NCBI GenBank assembly: GCA_025055285.1
Contig: JANWXM010000001.1
Span: 1 to 64,000, forward strand
Length of the DNA: 64,000 nt
Direction: 5' to 3'
Origin: Saprospiraceae bacterium
Lineage (GTDB): Bacteria; Bacteroidota; Bacteroidia; Chitinophagales; Saprospiraceae
In this document: in pieces, positions 1 through 8,936 of the stretch
How the letters are laid out: every line of letters begins with the position of its first letter
Position numbering within the stretch: the first letter of the stretch is position 1
The notes under the pieces: generated by a model
Database searches by the model: none
The model's input: the letters and a program-made list of their open reading frames with translations, nothing else
Told to the model about the DNA's origin: nothing
Made by a program: the position numbers and the translations under genes

Positions 1-2067
1 AGTGTCCACGCAGGCTGTGTCAGCGCCAATGAGGTTGACCGTGGGCGGCGTGGGCGATTGCACAATGACCTGCGCGGTGGTGGTGCAACCTTTGGAGTCG
101 GTGATCGTGCAGGCATAGGCACCTGCTGTCAGGTTGCTGATAGATGGCGTTGTGCCGGCGTTGCTCCAGAGATACGTGTAGGGCGGCGTGCCGCCGTTGA
201 CCGTGAGGGTGATGGCGCCGTCGTTGCCGCCCGGGCAGCTAACGTCTTTAACCGTAACAGACACATTAAATAGCGGCGGCGCCGGGACGACAAACGTAGT
301 GCTGGTGGTGCATCCGCGGCTGTCCGTAACGGTGGGCGTGTAAATACCCGGCGACAAGTTGGTCAGGTTCTGCGTCGAAAGACCGTTTGACCACAGGAAG
401 GTGTAGCCGCCTGAGGCTCCTCCAACAGTGAGTGTAATGGCGCCATCACTGCCGCCCGGGCAGGTAACGGGCTTAACGACGCCCGTTAAATCCCAATCCG
501 GGATGCGCTGAACAAAAAGGTTGTTATCCACGCGCGTGCAGCCAGCAGCGTCAGTAATGGTTACTGTATAAGTGCCCAACGGAACGTTAGATTGCGTAGG
601 CGTAGAGGCATTGTTCGACCACGCGTACTGATAACCCGGTGTGCCACCGCTAACGACCACTGTAAGCGTGCCAGTTACGGGCGTCACGCCCGGGCAGGAG
701 GTCTGCACAAATGTCATCTGCGACTGCAGCGGCGGCGCGGGTTGGACGACGTTAGCAACTACTACCTTCGTGCAGCCGTTGAGATCTTTGATTTCTACTG
801 TGTAGGGAGCTGGTGGCACGTTACTCAAGTTCTGTGTGGTTGCGCCATTGGACCATAGGAAGCTGTAAGACGGCGTGCCGCCTGTAACGGTCAGTGTTAC
901 GTTGCCAATATCCTGACGACAAGGCAAGGCCGTCCACTCTGCTGTAGCGCTGATAGCAGGAGGTTGTGCAATTACAGCAGTAGCCGTCTGCGAGCAGCCG
1001 GCAGCGTCGGTTACAGTTACTGTATAAGTGCCGGCAGGAAGGTTGCTAGTAGTAGGCGTTGTGGCATTGTTTGACCATAAGTAGGTATAGTTTGGCGTTC
1101 CTCCACTAACGTTAGCCGTAGCGTTGCCGGTAGCTTCGCCGAAGCAACGCACCGGGCTTGTAATGGTAGTGACTTCCAAATCGGTGGCTTGGCCTACAAT
1201 GAAGGTTTGGGCGCGCGTGCATCCACTTGCGTCGGCTACTGTTACCGTGTAGGTGCCGGCAGCGACGTTTTCAAGGTCTTTAGCTGTCGTATTGTTAGAC
1301 CAGGCATATATATATCCGCCAGCGCCGCCACTGACAGTAAGGAGCACACGACCTGTCGCTGCGCCGGCACAGCCAGCATTGCTAACTTCTCCACTAATGA
1401 CAATGGGAGGTGATTCATTCAGTGTAGCCTCAGCCTCGATAACGCACCCGTTGAAGTCTGTTACCGTAACCGTGTACGTGCCAGCAGGTACATTTTGTAG
1501 TGTGGCACCCGTACTGTTGTTCGACCACCGGTATGTGTAGGGCAGCGTCCCCCCGCTAACATTAGTTTCTATGCGGCCAGTAGAGGTGCCACCGCATAGG
1601 ATATCAAAAGGTTTCAGCACAATATCGAGCGGGTCTGGCTCAGTGAGAGTAACTACCACTTCGATGGTACAGCCGTTGGCGTCAGTTACGGTGCCACTTA
1701 TCGTGCCCGCAGGAACATTGAGCAATTCAGAGGTTGTTTGGCCTGTTGCCCACGCATAAGAATAGGTTGGCGTTCCGCCCCTGACAGTGAGGAAGACGCT
1801 GCCGTCGTCAGCTCCAGCGCAGCTAGGATTAAAGGTGATGGTCTCCACATTGAGCGGGTCAGGCTCCTGGATCAGTACCTCGGCCTCAGCAGTGCAGCCA
1901 TAGTTGTTCGTTACTGTAACAGTGTAGAGGTCAGGCGCTAAGCCAGTGATGGTTGCTGTGGTGGCACCGTTCGACCATTGATATGTAAACGAGGTACCGC
2001 CTGTAGCGACCACACTAGCCGAACCGTTAGCATCGCCGTTGCACGAAACGTCGGTGGTTTGCACCTG
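1..2067 (-). repeat. Tandem SprB repeat array (coding)
   Basis: Nine complete and one partial repeat of about 225 bp inside the adhesin gene. Each encodes a Cys-containing start (SCNGD, SCAGA, SCPGG and similar), a middle YxYxWSN motif and a GC motif near the end, in the pattern of the SprB repeat family. The copies differ at the DNA level, so this is an old protein repeat, not a recent tandem duplication. Confidence 0.85.
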
Positions 2068-3789
2068 CAGTTCAACTGGCACATCCTCGTAGAAGGCAGA
2101 GGCGAAGATGCCAGTGCTTTGGTTGAAATACGAACCAGTGGGTACTTGCTCTAAGCGCAAAGCGCGCACCATATAGTAATTGTTTCCACTGATCGGGAAG
2201 GAATCTATGAATGATGTACCTATTACTGGATTGCTGATGAGCTGATAGACGCTGTCGGGATGTTCGGCCCAATAAACCAGGTAGCCCAATTGTGCATCTG
2301 GTGAGGCCTCCCAGCTGAGCTGGATGCTGCCACATTTAGCCGTAGCCGTGAGATTTCGAGCGGGCCGAACGGCATGAGCGCGCAGCGTGGGATCGCCCAG
2401 CAGGCCAGCATGGATGAGGCCGCTGCCAAGGTTGGGCGGGTAAACAGGAAACTGCAGAAAGCTGTTGAGCCACACCCAGAAAGTGCTGGTCATAATGGGT
2501 TCGCCCAACGCCATGTGGTGCAGGTGCCAATTGGGTCGGCCAGCCCATGAGCAGGTCAGAATGCCGCCTTTGGAGGCTAAGGCACTGGGCATGAAGGGAT
2601 TGTTTTCAAAATCCCAGTCGCCAAAGTAGCTGCCGAAGAGCATCGAAAACACAATGTTGACGCTATCGGTTTGGAAATTGGCTGATGTACCTACGCCATT
2701 AGCGCTGGTATAAGTGCCGGCGCCGCAGCCGTAGCCGAGGAGAAAGCTGCGATTTTTGGTGTCGTTGAAAAAATCAAGGGCTTGAACCGAAGTCGGTCCT
2801 GTAAGAGTATAGCCGTTGCGGAAGCCATTTTGGGCAAAAGCTTCTTCGTTAAAGAAGCCAAAATTGTCATCCACAAGCGTCTGGTTAGCAGGTTTGTAGG
2901 CACCGGTGCGAAAGGCGTGATTTTTATTTAAATATCGACGGTAGAGTTCAGTTTGCGATACTCCCCAGCCGGTAGTCAGGTTGGAAAAATCCACGCGACT
3001 AACGACAATTTCTGCCAAAGTAGGAGTCAGGCTTTGGTCGAACTTACCGTCTCCGGGCACATTGCGGTTAGCAGGACGCGCAGCATTGGAGTTATTTACG
3101 GTGTTGTCTGTCCAAGCCGACTCATCCATGTCCCCATAGTAATAGTCAGTAGGCCATGCACCTTGATGGTCAGTGTGTCCATCGGGAGCAATATTGCCTG
3201 AGTAGGGAACGGGTATGTTACCAAACAGTAAAGCGGCTACTACATTCTCTGGATCCTTGTTATATTCGTTACGTAAAATAGCCTTAACTGATGATACTGT
3301 ACTGGTAGCAACGTTAATGTCGTGTCGGATAACTTGCCACCCATCGCCGCGTAGGTCCTGAACAAAGCGAGACAGCTCAGCAGCCAATGGGCCAGAAAGC
3401 ACGTTGTCGACAATTAGAACTAGCTTGCCTCGATAAGTGGGCGAAGCTACCTGGATACCAGCGTAAGTTAGGCCTATTCTCGTGTTGGGCACGCCTGTGC
3501 CGCGCTTAACAACAATGTATTCATAGCCAACACCTACACTCACGTTTACATCTGTAAAGGTAGTAGCATTGCTGGGCAAGCGAATAGCCTGCCATTGGGT
3601 CTGATTAATCAATTTTCGCCCAATGACAGTCAGCGTGTCCGTGGGTCGAGCAGGGAACGTCAACGTGATGGAAGGAGGGTTACTGTTCGTGGTGACGGTG
3701 ATGGGAACCACCACGTCGGCTGCTGTTTGCCCTATGGAAGCATTAGCCGCAATTACCCAAGCGAGGAGGAGTAGCAAATACTTATTCAT
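1..3789 (-). CDS. Large secreted adhesin: C25-like (caspase-fold) region, Fn3-like domain and SprB repeats; 3' end outside window
   Basis: Open from an ATG at 3789 to base 1 (1263 codons) with no stop, so the C-terminus is missing. Residues 1-21 (MNKYLLLLLAWVIAANASIG and the next Q) are a signal peptide. Residues about 110-470 resemble the peptidase C25/gingipain fold, including the late ALGEPI and GDPTLR motifs, but the usual GHG position reads GYGCGAG (about 352-358) and the usual catalytic-Cys strand reads FGSYFGDWD, so it looks catalytically dead. About 475-545 is Fn3-like. From about 575 onward come nine SprB-type repeats of roughly 75 residues and the start of a tenth, each with a conserved GG..YxYxWSN and GxYTVTVTDxxGC. 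In the Bacteroidota such proteins are exported by T9SS and act in gliding or adhesion; a C-terminal sorting domain is expected beyond the window. Repeats and secretion are clear; the adhesive role is inferred. Confidence 0.85.
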   Translation of the reverse strand, partial: MNKYLLLLLAWVIAANASIGQTAADVVVPITVTTNSNPPSITLTFPARPTDTLTVIGRKLINQTQWQAIRLPSNATTFTDVNVSVGVGYEYIVVKRGTGVPNTRIGLTYAGIQVASPTYRGKLVLIVDNVLSGPLAAELSRFVQDLRGDGWQVIRHDINVATSTVSSVKAILRNEYNKDPENVVAALLFGNIPVPYSGNIAPDGHTDHQGAWPTDYYYGDMDESAWTDNTVNNSNAARPANRNVPGDGKFDQSLTPTLAEIVVSRVDFSNLTTGWGVSQTELYRRYLNKNHAFRTGAYKPANQTLVDDNFGFFNEEAFAQNGFRNGYTLTGPTSVQALDFFNDTKNRSFLLGYGCGAGTYTSANGVGTSANFQTDSVNIVFSMLFGSYFGDWDFENNPFMPSALASKGGILTCSWAGRPNWHLHHMALGEPIMTSTFWVWLNSFLQFPVYPPNLGSGLIHAGLLGDPTLRAHAVRPARNLTATAKCGSIQLSWEASPDAQLGYLVYWAEHPDSVYQLISNPVIGTSFIDSFPISGNNYYMVRALRLEQVPTGSYFNQSTGIFASAFYEDVPVELQVQTTDVSCNGDANGSASVVATGGTSFTYQWSNGATTATITGLAPDLYTVTVTNNYGCTAEAEVLIQEPDPLNVETITFNPSCAGADDGSVFLTVRGGTPTYSYAWATGQTTSELLNVPAGTISGTVTDANGCTIEVVVTLTEPDPLDIVLKPFDILCGGTSTGRIETNVSGGTLPYTYRWSNNSTGATLQNVPAGTYTVTVTDFNGCVIEAEATLNESPPIVISGEVSNAGCAGAATGRVLLTVSGGAGGYIYAWSNNTTAKDLENVAAGTYTVTVADASGCTRAQTFIVGQATDLEVTTITSPVRCFGEATGNATANVSGGTPNYTYLWSNNATTPTTSNLPAGTYTVTVTDAAGCSQTATAVIAQPPAISATAEWTALPCRQDIGNVTLTVTGGTPSYSFLWSNGATTQNLSNVPPAPYTVEIKDLNGCTKVVVANVVQPAPPLQSQMTFVQTSCPGVTPVTGTLTVVVSGGTPGYQYAWSNNASTPTQSNVPLGTYTVTITDAAGCTRVDNNLFVQRIPDWDLTGVVKPVTCPGGSDGAITLTVGGASGGYTFLWSNGLSTQNLTNLSPGIYTPTVTDSRGCTTSTTFVVPAPPLFNVSVTVKDVSCPGGNDGAITLTVNGGTPPYTYLWSNAGTTPSISNLTAGAYACTITDSKGCTTTAQVIVQSPTPPTVNLIGADTACVDT

Positions 3790-3934
3790 AGGAAAAAATG
3801 AATGTTGATGAAGGTATGACGGTTGTAGGAAAATAAAAGGTCGGTCTAAGGTAGTGCTTTTGCAAAATTCGGCCAAAAACAGCGTATCATTTTAATTGCT
3901 CTTTCCTCAGTACTATTTCTAAGAAAATTTTGCA

Positions 3935-5437
3935 TCATTCTATTTTTAAGACCTTGCCAGAGGCTGTCATTTTGTACCCTTCAATTAAATACATGTAGTT
4001 TCCAGGCTTCAAGAACGACACATCTATTCTGCTCAGAGGTTCCACTATCCTCTGTTCATACACAAGCCTACCATAGGCATCATGGAGTCTGAAGATCAAG
4101 TTCTCGCTTCCTTTGTCGGGGTAATTGACCCACAATTCACCTCGGGTAGGGTTGGGATAGAGGGCAAGCGTACCGTTATCCCAAGCGATCTCGTCTGTGT
4201 GATTGGTGGTATCGCAACCTTCGTTCGACATGCGATAATGCGGAAAATTGGGTATCGTGGCGAAGTTAAAGGAAGGCAAAGGAAGCCCTCTTTGTACCAA
4301 TTGGCAGGACAGACCCGGACAGTTGGGCCTTTCTATGACATGCAGGTGACGATGACTGCTGGTGCTCGAGATGTAAATCTTGCCATCGGGCGCCAGGGCG
4401 GAGAGGTAAAAAATGCTGGGATAGGGATCGTAAGTTCCATCCCACTCAGCTACTTTTATCTTACTGGCCTCTATGTCTGGGGCCTGGAGGTCAAATTGAT
4501 ACACTCTTCTTCTCGCTGAAAGATAGAGAAAGCGCGAGTTTGAAGATACGGATGCACCTGCTATGTAGTTTATTGTATCGTTGGGAAATGTGATCTGAAT
4601 AGGATTGGATAATTCTCCGGTAGCATTGTCAAAATCATAGATATTTAGTCCATTCCAGGCATTAAAACGTATGTACTTTTTTAAGTCAGGAGAAAAGGTA
4701 GCCTGCGCGCCAGAGTCCTTGTCTGACCACACATGTCCAACACACTTGAGCTTAGGAGGCTGGAGTCCTTGCTCTGTGAGTAACAATAGAAAATAACAGT
4801 TGGTGTGCGACTTGGGTACGATAACCCACCAGTCCTTGCCGTTGGCATGCCGGGCAGCAGAGATGTTGCCACGAGCAAAGGTATCTTTTATGGCAATCTG
4901 GTTTTTTAAAATGACTCCACCATAGCCAGAGTCAAGGGACATGTCAATCACTTGATAAAAAAGCCGCTCGGGAGCAACGCCATAATAGTTGGTGTAAATA
5001 TATGCCTCCTGATCCATGTCCAGGTTAAATATGTAGTAAAGCCTATCGCTCTTGGGAACAGGCAATGCAATTATACCCTGTCGCCATGTACTACCACCTG
5101 AGGAGCAGAACCCTTGCATTAATCCCGGGTTGATGCTATCGCCGTTGAGCATTAATTTGCCTTTAGCATTGACGATCTTACAGCCGTTGGAATAAAACAG
5201 TAGTTTGCCCTCTGGGTCACTCATGCTGGTATTCGACCCCTCCATTGAGAATCTACTAACCGTAGGAATATGCGAGACAAATACGGGACTATACAGAAAG
5301 TTCATGGAAATTATCTGATCAGGAAGTCCAGAGTAGTCATATCCGATAATCCACTGATAATCCCGTTTTTCTTGTCCCCGGAGGGACAGGACTAAGAGGA
5401 GAGACGCCATGATGTTTGCAATTCTAAACGTGTTCAT
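3935..5437 (-). CDS. Secreted beta-propeller-like protein with T9SS type A sorting domain
   Basis: I place the start at the second in-frame Met (5437) because it begins a normal signal peptide (MNTFRIANIMASLLLVLSLR); seven further codons upstream are possible. The body has propeller-like repeats with FSPDLKKY, SVSSNSRFLYLSA and LAPDGKIYISS, and a PNFPHYRM motif typical of a Bacteroidota propeller family. The last 75 residues carry a type A sorting domain: YPNPTRGELWV, a central YGRLVYE and a final GKVLKIE. It should be exported across the outer membrane by T9SS and processed there. It lies alone between the adhesin and the OLD-type gene, same strand. Substrate or role unknown. Confidence 0.8.
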   Translation of the reverse strand: MNTFRIANIMASLLLVLSLRGQEKRDYQWIIGYDYSGLPDQIISMNFLYSPVFVSHIPTVSRFSMEGSNTSMSDPEGKLLFYSNGCKIVNAKGKLMLNGDSINPGLMQGFCSSGGSTWRQGIIALPVPKSDRLYYIFNLDMDQEAYIYTNYYGVAPERLFYQVIDMSLDSGYGGVILKNQIAIKDTFARGNISAARHANGKDWWVIVPKSHTNCYFLLLLTEQGLQPPKLKCVGHVWSDKDSGAQATFSPDLKKYIRFNAWNGLNIYDFDNATGELSNPIQITFPNDTINYIAGASVSSNSRFLYLSARRRVYQFDLQAPDIEASKIKVAEWDGTYDPYPSIFYLSALAPDGKIYISSTSSHRHLHVIERPNCPGLSCQLVQRGLPLPSFNFATIPNFPHYRMSNEGCDTTNHTDEIAWDNGTLALYPNPTRGELWVNYPDKGSENLIFRLHDAYGRLVYEQRIVEPLSRIDVSFLKPGNYMYLIEGYKMTASGKVLKIE

Positions 5438-5678
5438 AGCTGGAATAAAAGTGGGCACCCTTGCGGTGTGTGCGCTTCGAGGGCGCCTGGGTGAACAGAT
5501 ATGCCAAAAGATTCAAGAACGCATCCTTTCGATGCCAGAGTCAGCTCTTTTTTGCGCGTTGAAAACACGTGTTCTTTGCCCGACTTAAGGCCAATACCTC
5601 GATGCTGTGCTTTGTAAACGTTCGGAGTCTTGTGTCTGCTGAAGTAATGCATAGAAGTATTTCTTTCGGCGGTTGTTT

Positions 5679-7391
5679 CTAAGCGCCTTTTTGCGCCTTG
5701 CTGGCTGTTTGAGCGATAATTTCTAAGGCTTGGAGAATCTCCGGTGAAATGTCCTCCGGCTGTACATGCTGGGCCAAGGCGTAGAAGTTCTTTTTGGCCA
5801 TGTCGTTAGGGCGCTGCAGCTTTTGATAGAACACTTTAAAAAGCGGTTCTAAGAACTCCTCGCTGGCTTTAATGTCGTCGCTCCAGGGGTCTTTTCCTAG
5901 CGTTCGAAGCGCCTTTTCCACTTCTTTAATGCTGTCCTCCATAGTGTTTTGCCAAATAGTGGCGAAGAGTGAGCCTTCTATCTTTCGCCCTTCGTATTCT
6001 ACAAAGGCCAGCAGGGTATTTTTCTGACAGAGGTAGTTTTCCAATTCGCGGCGGCGCCAGATGATTTCTCGCAAATGTTGGCCTGGTTCCAGCTGTTTGT
6101 CTATGCGGTCGAATATAGCCACGCCGATGAGGTCTATTTTGGCCTCGCGCAGGGCGTAAAAGTGCTCTCTGGCCTTGGCCGGCTGATTGCCTACATAGCG
6201 CACAAACGGGCGGTCCAGGGCTTCTATAGCCTTCGCGTGTTGTAGTTGTTGGGCGAATGCTTTCAGTATAGCCAGGTCTGTGGCGCCTTCCAAGTAGAGG
6301 ATCCAGCCAGTTTGCTCAGCCTGGTAGTAGTCTTCGAGGCCCACGTCGCGCAACGCTTTGAGGATTTGAGTGCGATTGTTCATGCGGTGGGGCTTTCCGA
6401 CAAAGGCGACCACCACATCGCGGTCTGAGGCCTCGTTGAGCACCACTTCGGAATGACTGGCGGCGATAAGCTGGCTGCCGTGCCGTTCGGTTTCTTCCGA
6501 GAGCAGCTGGTAAATCTGGCGCTGGCGCAGCAGCTCCAGATGCGCGTCCGGTTCGTCTAACAGGAGAACGCTGCCAGGGTGTGCAGCCAGGTAGGCTAAG
6601 AGCAACAGTGTCTGCTGCTCACCGCGCCCGCAGCTGGAAATGTCGAGCTGAACGCCCTCTCGGGTGCGGTAGCTCATGGCGATTTCCCCGCGTTCGGCGA
6701 TATAGCGCGGCTCGTCTAAGCGAGAGCCAAAAAGGCGCGCGATCTGCTCTGTGATTTCACGCCATTTTTCCTTTCCGTCCGGCCCGTCTAATACCTGCCA
6801 GCACAGGTTGCGCAGCACTTCGGCGGTGCGTCCTTCGCCCAATTGAACGCGGATGTATCCTGCATCCACCCGCGGTTCGCGCGCCGACAAGCCCGACATA
6901 GGCGGCAGGTAAGCCACGCGCAAATGGCGCAAGTGCTCGGGTACCCGCCAACGCTCCGTGCCATTACTCAACAGAGGTGGGCGGCAATAAATGGACTCTT
7001 CGTTGGCGTAATCAAATTCCAGGTAGCATTCCCAGACGTCCTTGTCGGCGCCTTCAACACCTATTTCAATGCGCACGTTTTGGGTGATCAACCTTTCGTT
7101 TTGGCGTTCGCCGGAGCGCGTGCGCAGATGCCGCCACAGCAGGTTGGCCGATGGCGTAGGGATCGCCACAAGGTCGCGCCGGTTGATCGTAACCCCCGAG
7201 CGCTCCTTCGGGATGCGCCCGCTCCTGCGTTTTTCCAACCAGCGCTTCACGCCTACGTCCCACAGCGCCAGCGCTTGCAGCGCCGATGTCTTGCCGGAGT
7301 TGTTGGGCCCAATAAACACTACGCGCTCGGCCAGCTCAATCTCCACTTCTTCGAAGAGTTTGAAATTCCTTATTGTCAGCTTGTTCAGCAT
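5679..7391 (-). CDS. OLD-family AAA ATPase with C-terminal TOPRIM-like domain
   Basis: 570 residues. The N-terminus is an SMC/OLD-type ATPase: Walker A GPNNSGKTS (about 29-37), signature CGRGEQQ, Walker B VLLLDEPDAH and H-loop ASHSE. The second half starts with LYLEGATDLAIL, which matches the glutamate motif of OLD-type TOPRIM nuclease domains; the following acidic motif reads IFDRID, so the usual DxD spacing is altered. A later RRRELENYL motif is common in this ATPase group. OLD proteins are ATP-dependent nucleases, several of them in phage defence (for example GajA of Gabija). No GajB/UvrD-type helicase or reverse transcriptase is adjacent: the upstream gene is susD, behind a terminator, and the downstream one is a secreted protein. 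A class 1 (solitary) OLD protein fits best; defence is inferred. Confidence 0.8.
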   Translation of the reverse strand: MLNKLTIRNFKLFEEVEIELAERVVFIGPNNSGKTSALQALALWDVGVKRWLEKRRSGRIPKERSGVTINRRDLVAIPTPSANLLWRHLRTRSGERQNERLITQNVRIEIGVEGADKDVWECYLEFDYANEESIYCRPPLLSNGTERWRVPEHLRHLRVAYLPPMSGLSAREPRVDAGYIRVQLGEGRTAEVLRNLCWQVLDGPDGKEKWREITEQIARLFGSRLDEPRYIAERGEIAMSYRTREGVQLDISSCGRGEQQTLLLLAYLAAHPGSVLLLDEPDAHLELLRQRQIYQLLSEETERHGSQLIAASHSEVVLNEASDRDVVVAFVGKPHRMNNRTQILKALRDVGLEDYYQAEQTGWILYLEGATDLAILKAFAQQLQHAKAIEALDRPFVRYVGNQPAKAREHFYALREAKIDLIGVAIFDRIDKQLEPGQHLREIIWRRRELENYLCQKNTLLAFVEYEGRKIEGSLFATIWQNTMEDSIKEVEKALRTLGKDPWSDDIKASEEFLEPLFKVFYQKLQRPNDMAKKNFYALAQHVQPEDISPEILQALEIIAQTASKAQKGA

Positions 7392-7492
7392 AAAATGCTC
7401 AATCGTCTTAGCAAAGATGCGATGCCCTTCTTATTCGCTGAGAGGAATAGCCTTTACAAAGATGCTCCTATCGCTTGACATTTTTTATCTCA

Positions 7493-7530
7493 ATAAAAAA
7501 CCATGGCCGCCCCGAAAGTCGGAGCGGCCA
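7493..7530 (-). terminator. Rho-independent terminator after susCD
   Basis: On the minus strand a GC-rich hairpin (arms 7504-7510 and 7524-7530, with an inner CCGA/TCGG pairing and a 3-nt loop) is followed by ATGGTTTTTTATT. It sits about 60 bp after the susD stop and separates it from the OLD-type gene. Confidence 0.75.
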
Positions 7531-7587
7531 CAGTACGTGCAGCACAGCCTATGCACTATATGCAGGGCGCATGAGGACGCCCTGTGT

Positions 7588-8883
7588 TTACGGCTGGTCG
7601 AAGATTGGCCTCGGAAACTTTTCGTGCACCACGTCGCCCGGTCGGTCGGTCGGTATTTGATTGAGGCGATTATAGCGGCGCATGTCAATCCAGCGGTGTC
7701 CTTCGCCGAAGAGCGAGTATCGGCGTTCGTGCAGGAGGCGGTTGACGAGCGCGGCGTCGTCGGTGGGGCCGGTGTAGTCGCCTAAGCCGGCCGCTTTGCG
7801 CACCTTGTTGATGGCCTTGACCGCTTCGGCGTTGTTGTGGCCGATGTTGGCTTCTGCCCACATGAGGATGAGTTCCTCGTTTCGGATAATAGGGAAAGGC
7901 GCGGTGTTAGAGGCGAGCATGGTTACCTGCACGTCGCCCGACAACCCATCGGTGGAGAAGGGGGTGGCGAGCTTAGTCGTTTTTTTAATGAAACGCTGGT
8001 CGCCTGGTTCGGCGTTGGCGACAAACTGTGGATGAGCCACATACGCCGTTTGGAATGGCACTGTGTAGAGAGGATTGAGCAAGTTGTTGCCGCCTGCGCC
8101 GAAGACGTAGTACACACCCTCATCCATGGGGCCGTCTAAATTGAGCCAAGTTTGCTGCAGGGCTGTTCTCATAGCGCCCTTGTCGTTCTGGTACATGGCC
8201 ACGCGGGCAGCGATGGCGCGGTTGAACTGGCGCACACGCTCCACATTGCCCAGGGTGGAGGTGAAGAGGAATTGTGCGCCGTTCAGCTCGTTGTAGGCCT
8301 GGTCGAGGATTTGCCGGATGGCACGCAGAGCGTCAGCATAGGAGACGAAAGGCCCCAAGCGGTCTGGGTTTTCGACCTCCACGCGGATGCCGTTGGTGTA
8401 CTGCCGATTGAGTTCGAGCAGGAGCGAATAGGCAATGAGCGTGCGGGCGTGGCCGATGAAGCCGTTGCGCTGCGCAGGCGTCAGGGTTGCCGGGCTGGTT
8501 TGCGCCGCGTGGATTTGCACCCAGGCGGTGCGCACGGCGCGGTATCGAGCCGAGTAGGAGCGGGTGGTCAGGAAGCCGTTGTCGTCCAGCCCGCCGCCGC
8601 CTTTACCCAGCAGTTCGCCGGTGTAGCGTGGGTCGGTGTTGCGCAGGTCCCAGTATTCGCGGCCTACGATGCTGACCGTCCAAAAGTGGAATTCCATGTC
8701 TACGCGAAGCACCGACTCGCAGCCAGCGGCTAATAGGCGCAAGTCATTGAGTGTTGCGCCGCCGTTTTCCAAGTTGATCTGGTCAGGCGCGTTCGGGTTG
8801 GGAATGTTTTCCAATTTGCAGGCGCTCAGCCAGGTGAGTAGCACCAGCGCGGCGATGCCGATTTTTATAGATGCTTTTTTCAT
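7588..8883 (-). CDS. SusD/RagB-family nutrient-binding outer membrane lipoprotein
   Basis: 431 residues. The signal peptide ends in a lipobox (LSAC, Cys about 21), so it is a surface lipoprotein. The C-terminal half has SusD hallmarks: IRNEELILMWAEANI, AINKVRKAAGL and LLHERRYSLFGEGHRWIDMRR. SusD proteins form the lid over a SusC TonB-dependent channel and capture oligosaccharides or peptides. It follows susC on the same strand with a gap of about 50 bp and is ended by a terminator. No glycoside hydrolase, SusE/F or regulator is next to it, so the substrate cannot be deduced. Confidence 0.93.
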   Translation of the reverse strand: MKKASIKIGIAALVLLTWLSACKLENIPNPNAPDQINLENGGATLNDLRLLAAGCESVLRVDMEFHFWTVSIVGREYWDLRNTDPRYTGELLGKGGGGLDDNGFLTTRSYSARYRAVRTAWVQIHAAQTSPATLTPAQRNGFIGHARTLIAYSLLLELNRQYTNGIRVEVENPDRLGPFVSYADALRAIRQILDQAYNELNGAQFLFTSTLGNVERVRQFNRAIAARVAMYQNDKGAMRTALQQTWLNLDGPMDEGVYYVFGAGGNNLLNPLYTVPFQTAYVAHPQFVANAEPGDQRFIKKTTKLATPFSTDGLSGDVQVTMLASNTAPFPIIRNEELILMWAEANIGHNNAEAVKAINKVRKAAGLGDYTGPTDDAALVNRLLHERRYSLFGEGHRWIDMRRYNRLNQIPTDRPGDVVHEKFPRPIFDQP

Positions 8884-8936
8884 TTTTTCTAAATTTTTTT
8901 GTTAAAAAACTGCGTTAAGCCTTTCAAAAAAAGCCC

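Noticed and set aside
1-2067. Regular repeat spacing reminiscent of a repeat array such as CRISPR
   Set aside because: Copies are about 225 bp, imperfect and keep a protein frame; they encode SprB repeats.
6843-7785. Plus-strand frames of 211 and 247 codons opposite the OLD-type gene and susD
   Set aside because: Both are antisense shadows of clear family members and have no recognisable sequence.
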